64,000 nt of DNA from Gigaspora margarita (Eukaryota > Glomeromycota > Glomeromycetes > Diversisporales > Gigasporaceae). A program made the position numbers and the translations under genes. A model generated the notes under the pieces. That model was not told the origin of the DNA, ran no database searches, and saw only the letters and a list, made by a program, of their open reading frames with translations. The stretch covers positions 94,589-158,588 of the forward strand of contig WTPW01000355.1 of the NCBI GenBank assembly GCA_009809945.1, written 5' to 3'. Positions 10,787 to 22,191 of the stretch are shown one piece after another (position 1 is the stretch's first letter; every line of letters starts with the position of its first letter).

Positions 10787-11153
10787 TGTGTTCGACACAG
10801 AGACCCGTAAAAATTTTTTGTGTTATACAAAATCTTTATTTGCGTTATTGGTTATAAATTTGTATTAATTTGTAATAAGATATTAACTTTATATTATTTT
10901 GTGATTTGTTTCGGAAAACATCGGAAATTTACTCAAAATTTTGTTCTGACCTTGCTCGTCTTTTATGTTCATTCATTTTCTCTTCCAGAAACTAAATTCA
11001 GCACACTATCTGACATTATTAGCCAATCAAATTTATAGAATACACGTGAATTTTACCCTTAGAAATTTGGTTTAATTTGCATAATCAATCTAAATTTGTA
11101 TTAATATTAATTAATTTATATACAAATTTTTACGGGTCTTTGTGTCGACACAA
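10787..11153. mobile_element. MITE with ~30-bp inverted repeats
   Basis: TGTGTTCGACACAGAGACCC then GTAAAAATTT (10787-10816) matches the inverse of AAATTTTTACGGGTC then TTTGTGTCGACACA (11124-11152), with only a few mismatches. The interior is A/T-rich and non-coding. A separate near-perfect palindrome, CCAGAGATATA...TATATCTCTGG, follows at 11207-11234. Confidence 0.75.
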
Positions 11154-11559
11154 CAGGCCGGTCACATGATTGCGCGATCAAAACGGCAATCACATGACTT
11201 ATAGACCAGAGATATATAAGTTATATATCTCTGGCTAGAGATGCCTAGAAAAAACCCTTTTTAAATGCCTCAATTATTTTGTAGTTAATAAAGCAATTTA
11301 AGCGTAACAAGTTGCGTTAAACTATTTGATGTCCATTGAGTTAAATATATAGTTGCAAATTCTTTTCCAACTTTCTCAAGAATCTTTAATGGAATCCACG
11401 AGGTAATTAATGTATTTTATCTAAAGTTTTTTTTAGAACTTCATTAATGTAAGAATTTCATATTCATAAACCTCTTATTAATCTTCGCTTTTGGAGATCA
11501 TTCTTGATTTTGAAGTGTTTAATTTTCATTTTGATAGAATAACCAACTTGTATTTTTCC

Positions 11560-11900
11560 ATAATAATTCCACCTTCAGCGGATTTTAAGTATCATTCAAA
11601 CATCTTTTCATTCTTAAAGATGCATACGCTTGGTCACAACGAGTTACAACATTGAATTGTACTGTAGAAATCCCTTTGCAGATTTTAAATATCATTCAAA
11701 TCTTTCTTTTCATCTTTAGAAATATATCTTCATTATAGCAACTCCAATATTTGAATTGCTTGTTGAAATCTCCAAATTCAGCAGATTTTAAGAACATTCC
11801 TTTATCATGTGATAGTCTTAAAACTTTATGCTGTGAAAGAAACGAAATCATTGATCCAAAGCCCCATACGTCCCTTAGAATAGTAAATGCTATAAAAATA
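11560..11900 (-). pseudogene. Sel1-repeat pseudogene fragment
   Basis: On the minus strand three degraded Sel1-type units can be read: MFLKSAEFGD (near 11800), FE-stop-YLKSAKG (11700-11670) and FE-stop-YLKSAEGG (11600-11570). Sel1 repeats are solenoids of about 36 residues with a consensus Trp/Tyr pair before the KxA motif. In two units the Trp codon is TGA (plus-strand positions 11692-11694 and 11592-11594), and in the third a base is missing at the same place. Upstream, near 11890-11860, a DVWGFGSM string resembles kinase subdomain IX (DVWSFG), so the fragment may derive from one of the kinase-Sel1 fusion genes common in these fungi. That link is inference. Confidence 0.6.
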
Positions 11901-11992
11901 TTGTAATTTCACCGTTAAGAACAAGAACAAAACTTTCATATCAATTAAATAAGAATTTAACTAATTTTAATACCTGGTTAAAGTTATAAATT

Positions 11993-12264
11993 TTAACCAC
12001 CCTTTATTTTTATAAAAGTTTTTTATATAAAAATTATTCTTTAAAGATTAGGGTTAGGGTATAGGTTATATTAAGTTAGAGAGTGAATTATTTATATACA
12101 AAATTAAATGCTAAAAACTTTTACTTAATAGCCCAAAGCTAGTTTTTGTAATAAAATTTTGCGATATTGATAATTTTTTGATTTTTTTCTAAGTTTTCTT
12201 AAAATTTTCTTTATTTTGTTACACAAGATCCTGCGACCTGATTGGTAAATTATAGGGTGGTTAA
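11993..12264. mobile_element. MITE with TTAACCACCCT ends and telomere-like tract
   Basis: TTTAACCACCCTTTATTT (about 11992-12009) is inverted as AAATTATAGGGTGGTTAA (12247-12264). The interior contains GATTAGGGTTAGGGTATAGG (12048-12067). Such TTAGGG-like tracts recur inside several other MITEs of the window. Confidence 0.6.
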
Positions 12265-12484
12265 CATCACCAGGGGGGCAAATTAGCAACACTCATTAAA
12301 TAAAACTGATAACTTTCTAAAATAAATACTTTTTTTCTAAATTATCACGTTAGCCCCTGACGAATTGTCTTTAGTTCATATTGAGTATATTTTATTCGTC
12401 TTGTAATTCCGAATTACAACATACCTTGTAACAAAATGCATAGTCTATTCGTTCATGAAAATTTTTATGCAATTTGAAGTTTAA

Positions 12485-12967
12485 AATATTCTTGAGTTAT
12501 CTCAGTACAGGAAAATTGTTTGCACATGCATAAAGGGTTCGGAGGTTACGCTGACTGAATCCTTGAACTTGAACCTCCTTTGTTTTCTTCATTTATAGAA
12601 AATCGAAAAATTTTTCTTATAATTTCTTTTAATTCTTCGTGTGTTTCTTTTCAAATTTTTTAATTTTTATCATAGTATAAGATGTTAGATCATGATATGT
12701 TTTGATTTCGTTGATTGATGCAGTAAAATATTCTTGAGTTATGTTGCTACAAAAAAAATTGTTGAAAAATATTGGTACACACATAAAGAGTTCGAAGTTA
12801 TACTGACTAAGTCTTAGTATTTGAGCCCTCTTTGTTTTTTTTTTTTATTTATAGAAAATCAAAAAAATATTCTTATAATTCTTCATGTATTTCTTTTTCA
12901 AAATTTTTAATTTTTATTATAGTATGATATGTTAGATCATGATATAGTTTGATTTTTGTTGATTGAT
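12485..12967. repeat. Tandem duplication of a ~240-bp unit
   Basis: Two head-to-tail copies begin AAAATATTCTTGAGTTAT (12485 and 12727) and share the internal blocks GCATAAAGGGTTCGGAGGTT / ACATAAAGAGTTCGAAGTTA, TTTATAGAAAATC and ATGTTAGATCATGATAT. Divergence is moderate. No coding frame is shared. Confidence 0.65.
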
Positions 12968-14865
12968 AGCAAAAAATATTGTGTTATTTTGTTATGAAAA
13001 AATTGTTGTCACTATGCCTGATTTCTAAACTCGTACAGCAATGATCGAATTTTTATGATAATTCGATGATGCTTTGTAATTATCGCGCTTTTCAAATTAG
13101 CGTGACCCCCGACATTCCTAATTTTAGCACTTTTTTTACAAATAAATCTAATATTTTGCTTACAGGTAAAAATTCCATTTTCACTTCTCTAATACCGTAT
13201 CTACTAATGCGCAATTAGCTACCGATTTTGCCAAATAATATTGAGGGCTTTGTGAGTTTTTTTTTTCACTACTAATCATAAAGAAATTATAAATTTTACT
13301 TGATCGTTCGAAAATTACCTAAAAAACCGAAACTGATATCGAGAAATCTTCGCTGAACATTTGAAAAAAAAATTTATTTACAATTAGAAATTTAATAATC
13401 CTGTTTATAAAATTAAATGATGTCATCTTTAGCCAATCACAAGCTTGTATTTTATACAAAAAGCGCTACGTATAAGTGGATATTAGAATAATAATAAAAA
13501 TTTTCTTTTCGTTATCTAAATAAACTTGGATAACGAAAAAGAAAATTTTATTTCACTTTTTTTTTTTTTTGATAAGCTTTTGTTTTTTTTTAATTCTGAT
13601 AAAAAATTAAATAATAATTGAAAATTTACATTCCCTGTTACATTATTATTAGATGAAGTAGAACCAACTTTTTTTAATAATGATTATCTTCTTTTTGCAC
13701 ACAAGAGTAATAAATAAATTATTTAATGAATAGATTAGATTTGTGTATTTGTTGTTTATAAGAAATCAAAAAAAAACCCCATTGCGATTCCGTATAGGTC
13801 AATATTGGAAGACAAACTATATAAATAGTGGGTCATTATACCAAATAGACCAAACCTTAACGAAAGTTATTTAACCAAATTAGAAGCATGTGAGCAAAGG
13901 TCTTAAAAAACTTTTTTTTTCGAACGTTTAAATTATTGTGTTCTTACCTAGAGGCGCATTTAGAATATTTAAAATATGAACAACGAATGAATGCTAATAA
14001 GTTTTATGCTTAAGCAAACATAGCATGACATAATACCAAATATAAGCAATAACAATTATACTAATTATCTTTGAAACTTTAATCGTGATCATACTGATAT
14101 AATACTAGATCAGATCACATAGATTATTATAAACAGAATAACCCGAATTTATTGTGTGTTAATAATGTACGTACTTTTGAATAATTGGAGACGTGCTTCA
14201 CAAAATAATTTTGTTTTAAGGTTACAAAACATCTTGATCAGGGTGCCGATTCAATAGTAAATAAACAAGTCGAGTACATTATAGATGTATAGATAAAAAA
14301 AAATTTTAAGATTAGGCGTGACTAAAGCTGCTGACATTAGAATATCAAATCAACATATAGCATGACATAGTTATTGATGTATTGACGTCACTACCTAAAT
14401 TTTATATGACGTACGTAGGCGACTTAAGGGTAATGTACGTACGTACTACCTTTGACCTCTAAATGTTGGCAACTCTAGGCGACAATTAGTATAAGTAAAT
14501 TTTTAATGGACCCCTTTTCGGGCTTTTTTTTTTCCTCTAGCGAATTGAGTTCTTTTTGGACACGGAAAAACAATGACCTAGCATTTGTATATAAACACAA
14601 CAAAGCAATAAAAGTTTTTTTTTTATTTTTTTCATGATTATTTAATTTATTTATTTATTTTTGGACAAAGAATTCACTTGAAATATTCAGAAATTTTAAT
14701 AAAAATATTCATGTAAAAATATATTTTTTGCATGATTAATAAAAAATTTAATAAAATCGAATACAGAAAAACATCAAGTCATCGTCATCTTATCACGAGC
14801 CAATTGCCATAAATGTATGTTCCGTGACAAAGTTCTGTTGTTTAGTAAATAAACGGCGTTGTGTA
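12968..14865. other. A/T-rich spacer with one short hairpin
   Basis: No supported gene. A hairpin at about 13499-13553 pairs TAAAATTTTCTTTTCGTTAT with its inverse. GTACGTAC-type palindromes occur at 14167, 14409 and 14436. Short direct duplications (AATATTTATGGG...TTTTTCCGTCACGAGGAACC) begin at about 14870. Confidence 0.5.
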
Positions 14866-15289
14866 TCAACGATGCATCACAACCTAACCCTTGGGCGGAA
14901 TTATTAAAAGATTAAAATATTTATGGGGGGTTTTTCCGTCACGAGGAACCATATCCATCACAACCAAACCCTTGGATGGAATTAAAGACTAAAATATTTA
15001 TGGGTTTTTTCCGTCACGAGGAACCATCAAGTGAACGAATTGACTTGTGAAATGAATTTATTATTATTATTTATTTTTTTCACTTATTAACCTTTACGGC
15101 GGAATCTCGTTTGAGCATATTCTGTGACAAGTTTCAACTACCTACTAGATAAATTGTAATTTGACAAATGGTAATTCACGGATCATTCACATTCAATTTA
15201 TCTACGTATCGCTACAATATGAATCCTCGCTACAAGTTATTCTTTGGACAATAACATTTAATCCTTAGATATATTACATGATAAAAAAC

Positions 15290-15600
15290 CATAAAAATAT
15301 ACAGTATATCCATAAATTACAAATATATTAGCTTTAGACAAAACTACTAAGTGACGAACTCATCAGTATTAAATAAAAATATACAGTATATCCATAAATT
15401 ACAAATATATTAGTTTTAGACAAAACTACTAAGTGACGAATTCATCAGTATTAAATAAAAATATACAGTATATCCGCTAACTTTAAACAAAACGACTAAG
15501 TGACGAATTCATCCTTATGAAATATATAACTATAAATCACAAATATTGGCTTAAAACAAAACGGTTAAGTGATCAACTCACCCCTATCAAATACACTTAA
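15290..15600. repeat. Minisatellite downstream of coiled-coil gene copy 1
   Basis: Three to four units of about 95 bp: AAAATATACAGTATATCC, ATAAATTACAAATATATTAG, CTTTAGACAAAACTACTAAG, TGACGAACTCATC. The first two units are nearly identical. Block B has the same minisatellite at 17190-17400 with diverged units. Confidence 0.7.
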
Positions 15601-15665
15601 TACAGTTTTTTTTTTAGAAATTAGCAATAATATAAAATAAACATCCATTCCCACCGATAAGCAGT

Positions 15666-15995
15666 TTAAGTATCTAAAAAAATAAAAAATGTCAAGAATC
15701 AGTTTAGAAGAGAAAACAGAAGATTGTAAAATAATAACTGCATAGTACCAGAAATCTTAGAATGAGTAGCACTGAAGTTCGGGAACGCGAGAAAAGTCAG
15801 TTGAGAAACTTCTGCTTCTAAAGAAGATATTTTAGAATTTTTAGAAGAAATTTCTGCTTCTAAAGAAGACATTTTAAATTTTAAAGAAGTAATTTCATCG
15901 TTAAGAGCCTGAATCTCTTCAGCAAGTTTTTTACGAGAAATTCGACGTGAAGGGTCAACAAAAATAAAACTTAAAGCATTATTGTTTGAAGACAT
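15666..15995 (-). CDS. Small coiled-coil protein, copy 1
   Basis: The ATG is at 15995. The protein starts MSSNNNALSFIFVDPSRR, continues with a basic ISRKKLAEE segment, and then has a heptad-patterned coiled coil of about 45 residues (EEIQALNDEITSLKFK, MSSLEAEISSKNSKISSLEA). Without splicing it runs to 15699 (98 residues). A likely intron has donor GTACTATG at 15748 and acceptor TTTTTTTAG ending at 15674. It would give a shorter end, HSKISDT, with the stop at 15666. The family is not recognised; the coiled coil suggests oligomerisation. The near-identical second copy, with mostly conservative changes, supports real coding. Strong conservation of the sequence upstream of the ATG in both copies fits a shared promoter. 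Confidence 0.65.
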
Positions 15996-17509
15996 TTTAT
16001 TTTGGCAAAATATGGAGGCAAACGTAGTTTGAGAAAATGATGCCAATCAATAAAAACAAAACAAAAGCTTCAAATAATAACGTGCTGTATTTATTACAAA
16101 GTGTCGGTTTTTTAATGATAATTGTCACATAATATACCGTTAAGGCGTTTTCCTTGAGAGGAATTATCTTGGTATACATAATTGATCTATTTTAGCAATT
16201 ACAGATGGATAATCGACCGTCACACCGCACAAGTAAGCATTAACACTGATAGAATGCCATTTTTTTGCGGCAAAAAATTTTTTCGCGAATATAATAATTA
16301 CATAAATATTAAATTTCATTCATCATTTTTCCCTTTTAATACTAATGCTTTGTAACTTTCGTGATTTAGCAACTTTAATAAATAAATTTGCACGACCAAT
16401 TTAGACCAAATCCACCAAATACGACAAAAAAGTATTTTTTTTTTTTATATGCACATATAATCTACTAATTAGCAAGCGAGCAGTATCGTAATACTGTATA
16501 AAATAAAATAAAAAGACAATTACTTAATAACAAATTAAAAAAAATATATTAAATAAAATCCGAATGACTCCAAAATCAAAATCTCTACTTTAGTTAATTA
16601 ATAAAATTTTAACCAATAGAAAAAAATCAAAATGCAGGATTAGGCGTGATGGAGGATCTACAATGTGGCTGAGCAATTTTTTCGGTTTGATCGTCCTTAT
16701 CAATATGCCTTTTTTAGACGATTGTTTAAAGGATTATTATTGGACTACCTTTTATCCAATGTGACAATATTATTTAACTACGCCACAATAACAGCGAACA
16801 TAATAATGTGTAACTAATGACGGTTAAACTTCTAAGAAAAACGAACCTTGAAATTTTTTACTATACACTATTCCTAACACTAAAGTAATACGCATCACAG
16901 CCCAACGAATTAAAGACTAAAATATTTATGGGAGTTTTCCGACATGAGAAAAGTGAATGATTATTTTTTATTTTTTTCACTTATTAACCCGATTCGGCGG
17001 TCGTTGGTGCATATTCTGACAAGTTTCGACTACCTCTAGATAAATTGTAATTTGACAAATGGTAATTCACAGATCATTTACATTCAGTTTATCTACGTGT
17101 CTCTACAATATGAGTCCTCGCTACAAGCTATGCTTCAGACAATAACATTTAGTCCTTAGATATACATATTACATGACAAAACAACATAAAAATATAAAGT
17201 ATATCCATAAATTACAAATATATTGGCTTTAAACAAAACAACTAAATGACGAACTCATCCGTATGAAACAAAAATATACAGTATATCCGTAAATTACAAA
17301 CATTTAACTTTAAACAAAACGACTAAATGACGAACCCATCCTTATGAAACATATAACTATAAATTACAAATATATTGGCTTAAAACCACCCCTATCAAAT
17401 ATACTTAATATGGTTTTTTTTTAGAAATAAGCAATAAAATAAAAGAAACATGCATTCCCCGATAAGCAGTTTAAATATATAAAAAAAATAAAAAATGTCA
17501 AGAATCAGT

Positions 17510-17803
17510 TTAGAAGAGAAAATATAAAATTGCAAAAAATAATAACTGCATAGTACCAGAAATCTTAGAATGAGTAGCATTGAAGTTCGGGAACGCGAGA
17601 AAAGTCAGTTGAGAAACTTCTGCTTCTAAAGAAGATATTTTAGAATTTTTAGAAGAAATTTCTGCTTCTAAAGAAGACATTTTAGACTTTAAAGAAGTAA
17701 TTTCATCGTTAAGAGCCTGAATCTCTTCAACAAGTTTTTTACGAGAAATTTGACGTGAAGGGTCAACAAAAATAAAACTTATAGCATTATTGTTTGAAGA
17801 CAT
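17510..17803 (-). CDS. Small coiled-coil protein, copy 2
   Basis: The ATG is at 17803, giving 97 residues. It differs from copy 1 at few positions in the shared part (A/I after SSNNNA, RR to RQ, A to V in KKLAEE, F to S in the coil, S to N near PNFSA). The coiled-coil core is otherwise identical. The reading frames diverge after SKISGTMQLLF, exactly where copy 1 has its putative intron. The acceptor TTTTTTTAG of copy 1 reads TTTTTTTTAT here, so the splice site would be lost in this copy and translation would run into former intron. Which copy is expressed cannot be told from sequence. Confidence 0.6.
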   Translation of the reverse strand: MSSNNNAISFIFVDPSRQISRKKLVEEIQALNDEITSLKSKMSSLEAEISSKNSKISSLEAEVSQLTFLAFPNFNATHSKISGTMQLLFFAILYFLF

Positions 17804-18849
17804 TTTATTTTGGCAAAATATGGAGGCAAACGTAGATTGAAAAAATGAACAAAGTGTCGGTATTTTTAATGAAAATTTTCACATAATATACCGTTAAGGC
17901 GTTTTCCTTGAGAGGAATTATCTTGGTGTACATAGTTGATCTACAGACTGATAATCGACCGACCGTCACACCGCATAAGCATTAACACAGGAAATCAGAA
18001 TCTGTAGGTCCGAAGAAAAATAATTATAAACTATATGCATGAATATGTGGGTATGGTTACACGTATACTATTTCTGTATTTTTAGATGTATAAAAATGTT
18101 CCTATTGGATGAATACGCATCGCATTTTTATTGGACAAAACGTACATATCACTGATAAAATGCCATTTTTTTGCACCACGTCAAAAAAACCAAAAAAATT
18201 TTTTCGCAAATATAATAATTATATAAATATTAAATTTCATTCAGCATTTTTCCCTTTCAATACTAATGCTTTGTAACTTTCTTGAATTTAGCAACTTTAA
18301 TAAATAAATTTGCACGACCAATTTAGATTAAATCCACCAAATACGACAAAAAAGTTTTTTTTTATAATCTACTAATTAGCAAGCGAGCGGTAGTATTCAT
18401 TTATTCGCAGTATCGTAATCGTATCAAATATATTAATTAATTATTCGTTATATTGTATCAGTATCAACAAAAACGAACCCAAACATTTTAAGCGTACATG
18501 TCAATATTTTTTGATTTGAGAGAAAGAAAAAAAGAGATATCTAAAACATAACAATTAAGGAAAATAAATTTTAAAATTTTAAAAGCTTAATATACAAGGA
18601 ATTTAAAACAAATTTAGGCATAAAGTTATTAGGAAGTTTGTAAATGTGGGTCTCTAAACAAAATTTCATTCTTTTGAAAATAAAGTAACGAACAAAAACT
18701 TATAAAATAACCTATAAGAAATTTCTTAGGTTGTTTCGAATTGTAATATCTACTAGCAAGAAGAACTTGTAATATGTGTAAAAAAAAAACAAATATTTCA
18801 AAAAAAAAAAGACCTGGTGACATGATCTAATTTATCCAATTAAAGGCAG

Positions 18850-19080
18850 GATTTCATACGTCCAATTCAAACAGATAGTCGACCATCACACCGTATAGTG
18901 TCAGTTTGTTAACAATAATTGTCACATGAAAAAAATTAGTTTCCTCCCCACAAAATATTAGGCGTTTTCCTTGAGAAGAATTAATTATCTTATTTTTGGG
19001 ATTCATTAAATAATAATAGAAATTCAGATCAAGTAGTTGACCGTCACACGCATAAGTAAGCATTAACACACCATTATTAT
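18850..19080 (-). repeat. Third, partial copy of the coiled-coil gene's upstream region
   Basis: Shares TAGGCGTTTTCCTTGAGAAG, AATTAATTATCTT, GACCGTCACACGCATAAGT and AAGCATTAACAC with the regions upstream of both coiled-coil genes (16130-16250 and 17890-17990). No coding part is attached, so it is a gene-less duplication remnant. Confidence 0.6.
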
Positions 19081-19674
19081 AAATTCTCGGCCATTAAAAG
19101 TCCGTTAGAAATTACGAAGCGACATTGTGACCACCTAAAAAAGATGTTTATAATACAGATTTGCAAATTTTTTTATATAATAAAAAATTTTCAAATCTGC
19201 GCAAAACTTCATATCTGCCGTCTATCTGCACAGAAAATTACGTAAATCTGTGTAAATTTCCAAAATTTAAAAGTTTTTTAATGCAAATTTGCAAAAGCTT
19301 GCATTTGTATTAAAAATTTTTCCTGATGTAAGATCAACAGATTTTGATTGTCTCGATGTAATATGAAGGAATTGTCATATTCATTTAGTATATCATTTAT
19401 TATCGTATTGTGTAATAAAAAAGAACGTGATAATTATCAGAGAAGAAACTCCATGATTTTATGTAACAGAAATAATATGATTGGTATCAAGGTTCTTTAT
19501 TTTTTTTTTGTTCAATGTACTCCTTCTCCGCATAATAGTATCATGACAGCATTATTTGATATCATGTCTGCAATACTAGTGCAATACTGCTCAATATCCT
19601 TTTTTTTTTTTTTTTTGAATTAATTAGATGTCCTTTATCAAATATAATAAGATATCAGATATATATGTGTCTGT

Positions 19675-20551
19675 TGTGAGGGTGAAAATCGTACCCTCCG
19701 TATAAATATATCAACTACGCATTACTAACACTAACTAAAACTACTCTAATTCAACCATAATAATGGTGATAAGGCTTCGATCGAGGCGTGGATAAACTTG
19801 GTCCGAGTAACTAGGGTCGAAATAGAGCTCTAGATTATGTCACGAGGCTCTAATATGAGGTCACGGGATTTTAGACTAAGATACGATTTCACTTATTAAG
19901 AGGTTCTTGGTTTATAATAATAACAGTTTATTTTATTATCTATCGGGGGGAATTATTAACAATAACACTTCTATTCTAATTTCGAAGGTTATTACTACAA
20001 CATCGAATTCTAAAGCTTTGAACTCTACTGAGTTCTTGCTTCTGAACTATGGAACTAACGAACTATGGACAACCTATGGAACTTATCTTTTGTGAAGACA
20101 AAAGACACCGTATTTATACTTTTTACATGACTGCGCTAATTCTACTCTCATACTTGTCCTAACAAGTTTACCGGATTTGATATATCAAATATATTTGATA
20201 TATTTGATATCTTTGATATCTTTGATATCTTTAATATCTTCGATATATTTAATATCTTTGATATATTTGATATCTTTGATATCTTTGATATCTTTAATAT
20301 CTTCGATATATTTAATATCTTTGATATATTTAATATCTTTGATATATTTAATATCGTAAATATATCAGATCGTCAAATCGAGTCGGGAACAGGTAATTCG
20401 TTTACTATACTACAGTACTATTTCGGGGAGTAGGTACACTACATAAATCTTACTAATATATACATATTGGACTTACAAGACAACTAAAAGTAGCAATTGG
20501 GATAGAATAATAATATAAAAAGAAAACCCGGGGTCACTTTCCCTTCTCACA
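19675..20551. mobile_element. Probable solo LTR
   Basis: An 877-bp segment begins TGTGAGGGTGAAAATC and ends GGGTCACTTTCCCTTCTCACA (TG...CA, with inverted TGTGAG/CTCACA ends). It is flanked by the 4-bp direct repeat CTGT (19671-19674 and 20552-20555). A TATA-like TATTTATACTTTTT lies near 20111. It is more GC-rich than its flanks. No internal retrotransposon region follows, so it would be a solo LTR left by recombination. The 4-bp duplication is short and could be chance. Confidence 0.5.
20177..20359. repeat. TTGATATCT microsatellite in the LTR
   Basis: About 20 copies of a 9-bp unit (TTGATATCT / TTGATATAT / TTAATATCT) with a higher-order repeat near 75 bp. The peptide it yields (Ile, Tyr, Leu, Ser) is an artefact. 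Confidence 0.85.
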
Positions 20552-20555
20552 CTGT

Positions 20556-21960
20556 ACACGCGTATAACAAAAAATTTTTGGTCATAGCGAATCATTTCCT
20601 AATTTATTATCGAATATAAATTATCCGTACATTGCATATCAGATATGACGTGAGAAAATCACCATTCTCCGAGAACACTAATCAAATTTTAAGAGGATAA
20701 TTGGTTAAAATATGTTCTCTATTTGAGAACATATATAAATTTTTTTGATATTCTACAAATTTAATTTTCTATATTGAGAACATTAAGGACATGAAAATGT
20801 TTAATGAGAACATAAAATTAAATTGAATTTCACACACTGTTTGCATACATGCGCAAGCCAGGCACACTGAAAAGTTCATATAAACTTTATATATATAATA
20901 ATAATAAATGAAATTTTAGTATAGAATTGAGTATAACCACATGATTTATGGATTTGTTCAAATAAATGATGAATTTGATGCTAGATCGTAAAATATTAAA
21001 AATTTAGTATATAACGATAATCTAAGATTATTACATAGATTAAATAGTATCGATTCTAATGTATAAATATATGTAGAGAACTTCAATGTTAATAATAAAG
21101 AGGAAATTAGTTATAAAAAGCAATTCTTGACGATTAATTTTATTTATAAATTTTTTGTAAAAGTCTTATAATAAAATGTATTTGGCTACTCGTAGTTTTA
21201 TATATAGCTTACAAATAGCTTAATATTATACAGTAACGTGCATTACAAAATGAAACCTGTGATAAAAGTTTAAATTTACATTAGCTAATTTTGCCCTCAT
21301 GAATTGATATTACATCTTGCTTCTTATAGTTTCGGCAGTGCAATAGCATATAACGTATGTACACAATCAAAATGATAGAGAAGTGATATCGCACATACTA
21401 TAGAATGTTAAAGTGATGCGCTATCGAAAATTACATAATATCACAATCATTCTGATGCTCAAATTACTTTAGATACTTAATCCTATATTATAATAGTATA
21501 TAATATTTGACAATAAAAAAAACCCCTCATTTTATCAGTATTGTTTAACCAAATCACAATGAATGTTTTGTAAATCAAAATTGGATTTTTCCGTATTACT
21601 GGTGCAAGCCAATTCTAAACCTGAATAGAAAGCATGGAAAATCATTATAGATAAAATACACAATTGTATTCGAGCCAACTAATTAATTGTATTTTTTTTT
21701 TCAATTACTGTATTATTATATTATCTTTAATTAATGTTGTCATATAAATTTTTTTTATATAAGGACCGCTTTTAATTTATTACGGACATTACTATAATTA
21801 AAAAAAAAATTTAATTTAAAATGTTTATAAGTATAAAATCATTAAAATATCATACAAAAGGTAGAAGAACTAGTAACTTGGTCGTTGATTTAATTCGAAA
21901 AATGGGTTATCATCTCAAAGGCCCAACCATTTATTATTATTATTATTAAATCAAAATTAC
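20556..21960. other. A/T-rich spacer, nothing supported
   Basis: Short GAGAACAT direct repeats occur at 20700-20815. No exon, hairpin element or repeat boundary could be supported. An ATT-trinucleotide tract (21932-21950) lies against the MITE that follows. Confidence 0.5.
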
Positions 21961-21967
21961 TATACGC

Positions 21968-22191
21968 CACCACTGGTGATCATCGCCAGTGATTAACAAT
22001 AAAGTATAACATGTAAATTAATTGTTTTTTGCCGAAATAAAAATTAAATTTTATTAATATTAGGGTTAGGGTTAAGAACTGGGTGGGCAGGGGCATAGTT
22101 TATACCAAAATTTTACGAGGAATTTTTTTTGTCAGAGTAATTTCATAGACCAAATTTAAAGATACAACACTGGTGATGTTCACCAGTGGTG
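21968..22191. mobile_element. MITE forming the 3' end of an adjacent coding region
   Basis: CACCACTGGTGATCATCGCC (21968-21987) is inverted as TGTTCACCAGTGGTG (22177-22191) together with CACTGGTGA before it; the arms are about 24 bp. The interior contains ATTAGGGTTAGGGTT (22061-22075). TA dinucleotides flank it (21964-21965 and 22193-22194). The open frame of the neighbouring gene runs into this element and stops at 22143. Confidence 0.65.

Larger units (their letters stand above)
14870..18420. repeat. Tandem segmental duplication, offset ~1.8 kb
   Basis: Block A (about 14870-16460) and block B (about 16890-18420) align along their length. Shared landmarks include the AAATATTTATGGG...TTTTCCG motif (14920, 14992 and 16918), AACCATGG-free sequence from GACAAGTTTC to CTACAATATGA (15126-15221 and 17020-17112), the ACAGTATATCC minisatellite, the small coiled-coil gene, and the region upstream of it with GGCGTTTTCCTTGAGAGGAA. 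The gene start codons are 1808 bp apart. The copies differ by small indels and substitutions. A third, partial copy of the upstream part lies at 18850-19080. Confidence 0.85.

Noticed and set aside
12048..12067. Chromosome end or internal telomere fusion
   Set aside because: Only about two TTAGGG repeats, in the middle of a MITE, with similar tracts in other MITEs.
15997..17580. Extra hydrophobic frames next to the coiled-coil genes
   Set aside because: Different-frame shadows of the duplicated block, without conservation between the two copies.
20177..20359. 60-residue Ile/Tyr/Leu/Ser protein
   Set aside because: Pure translation of a 9-bp microsatellite.
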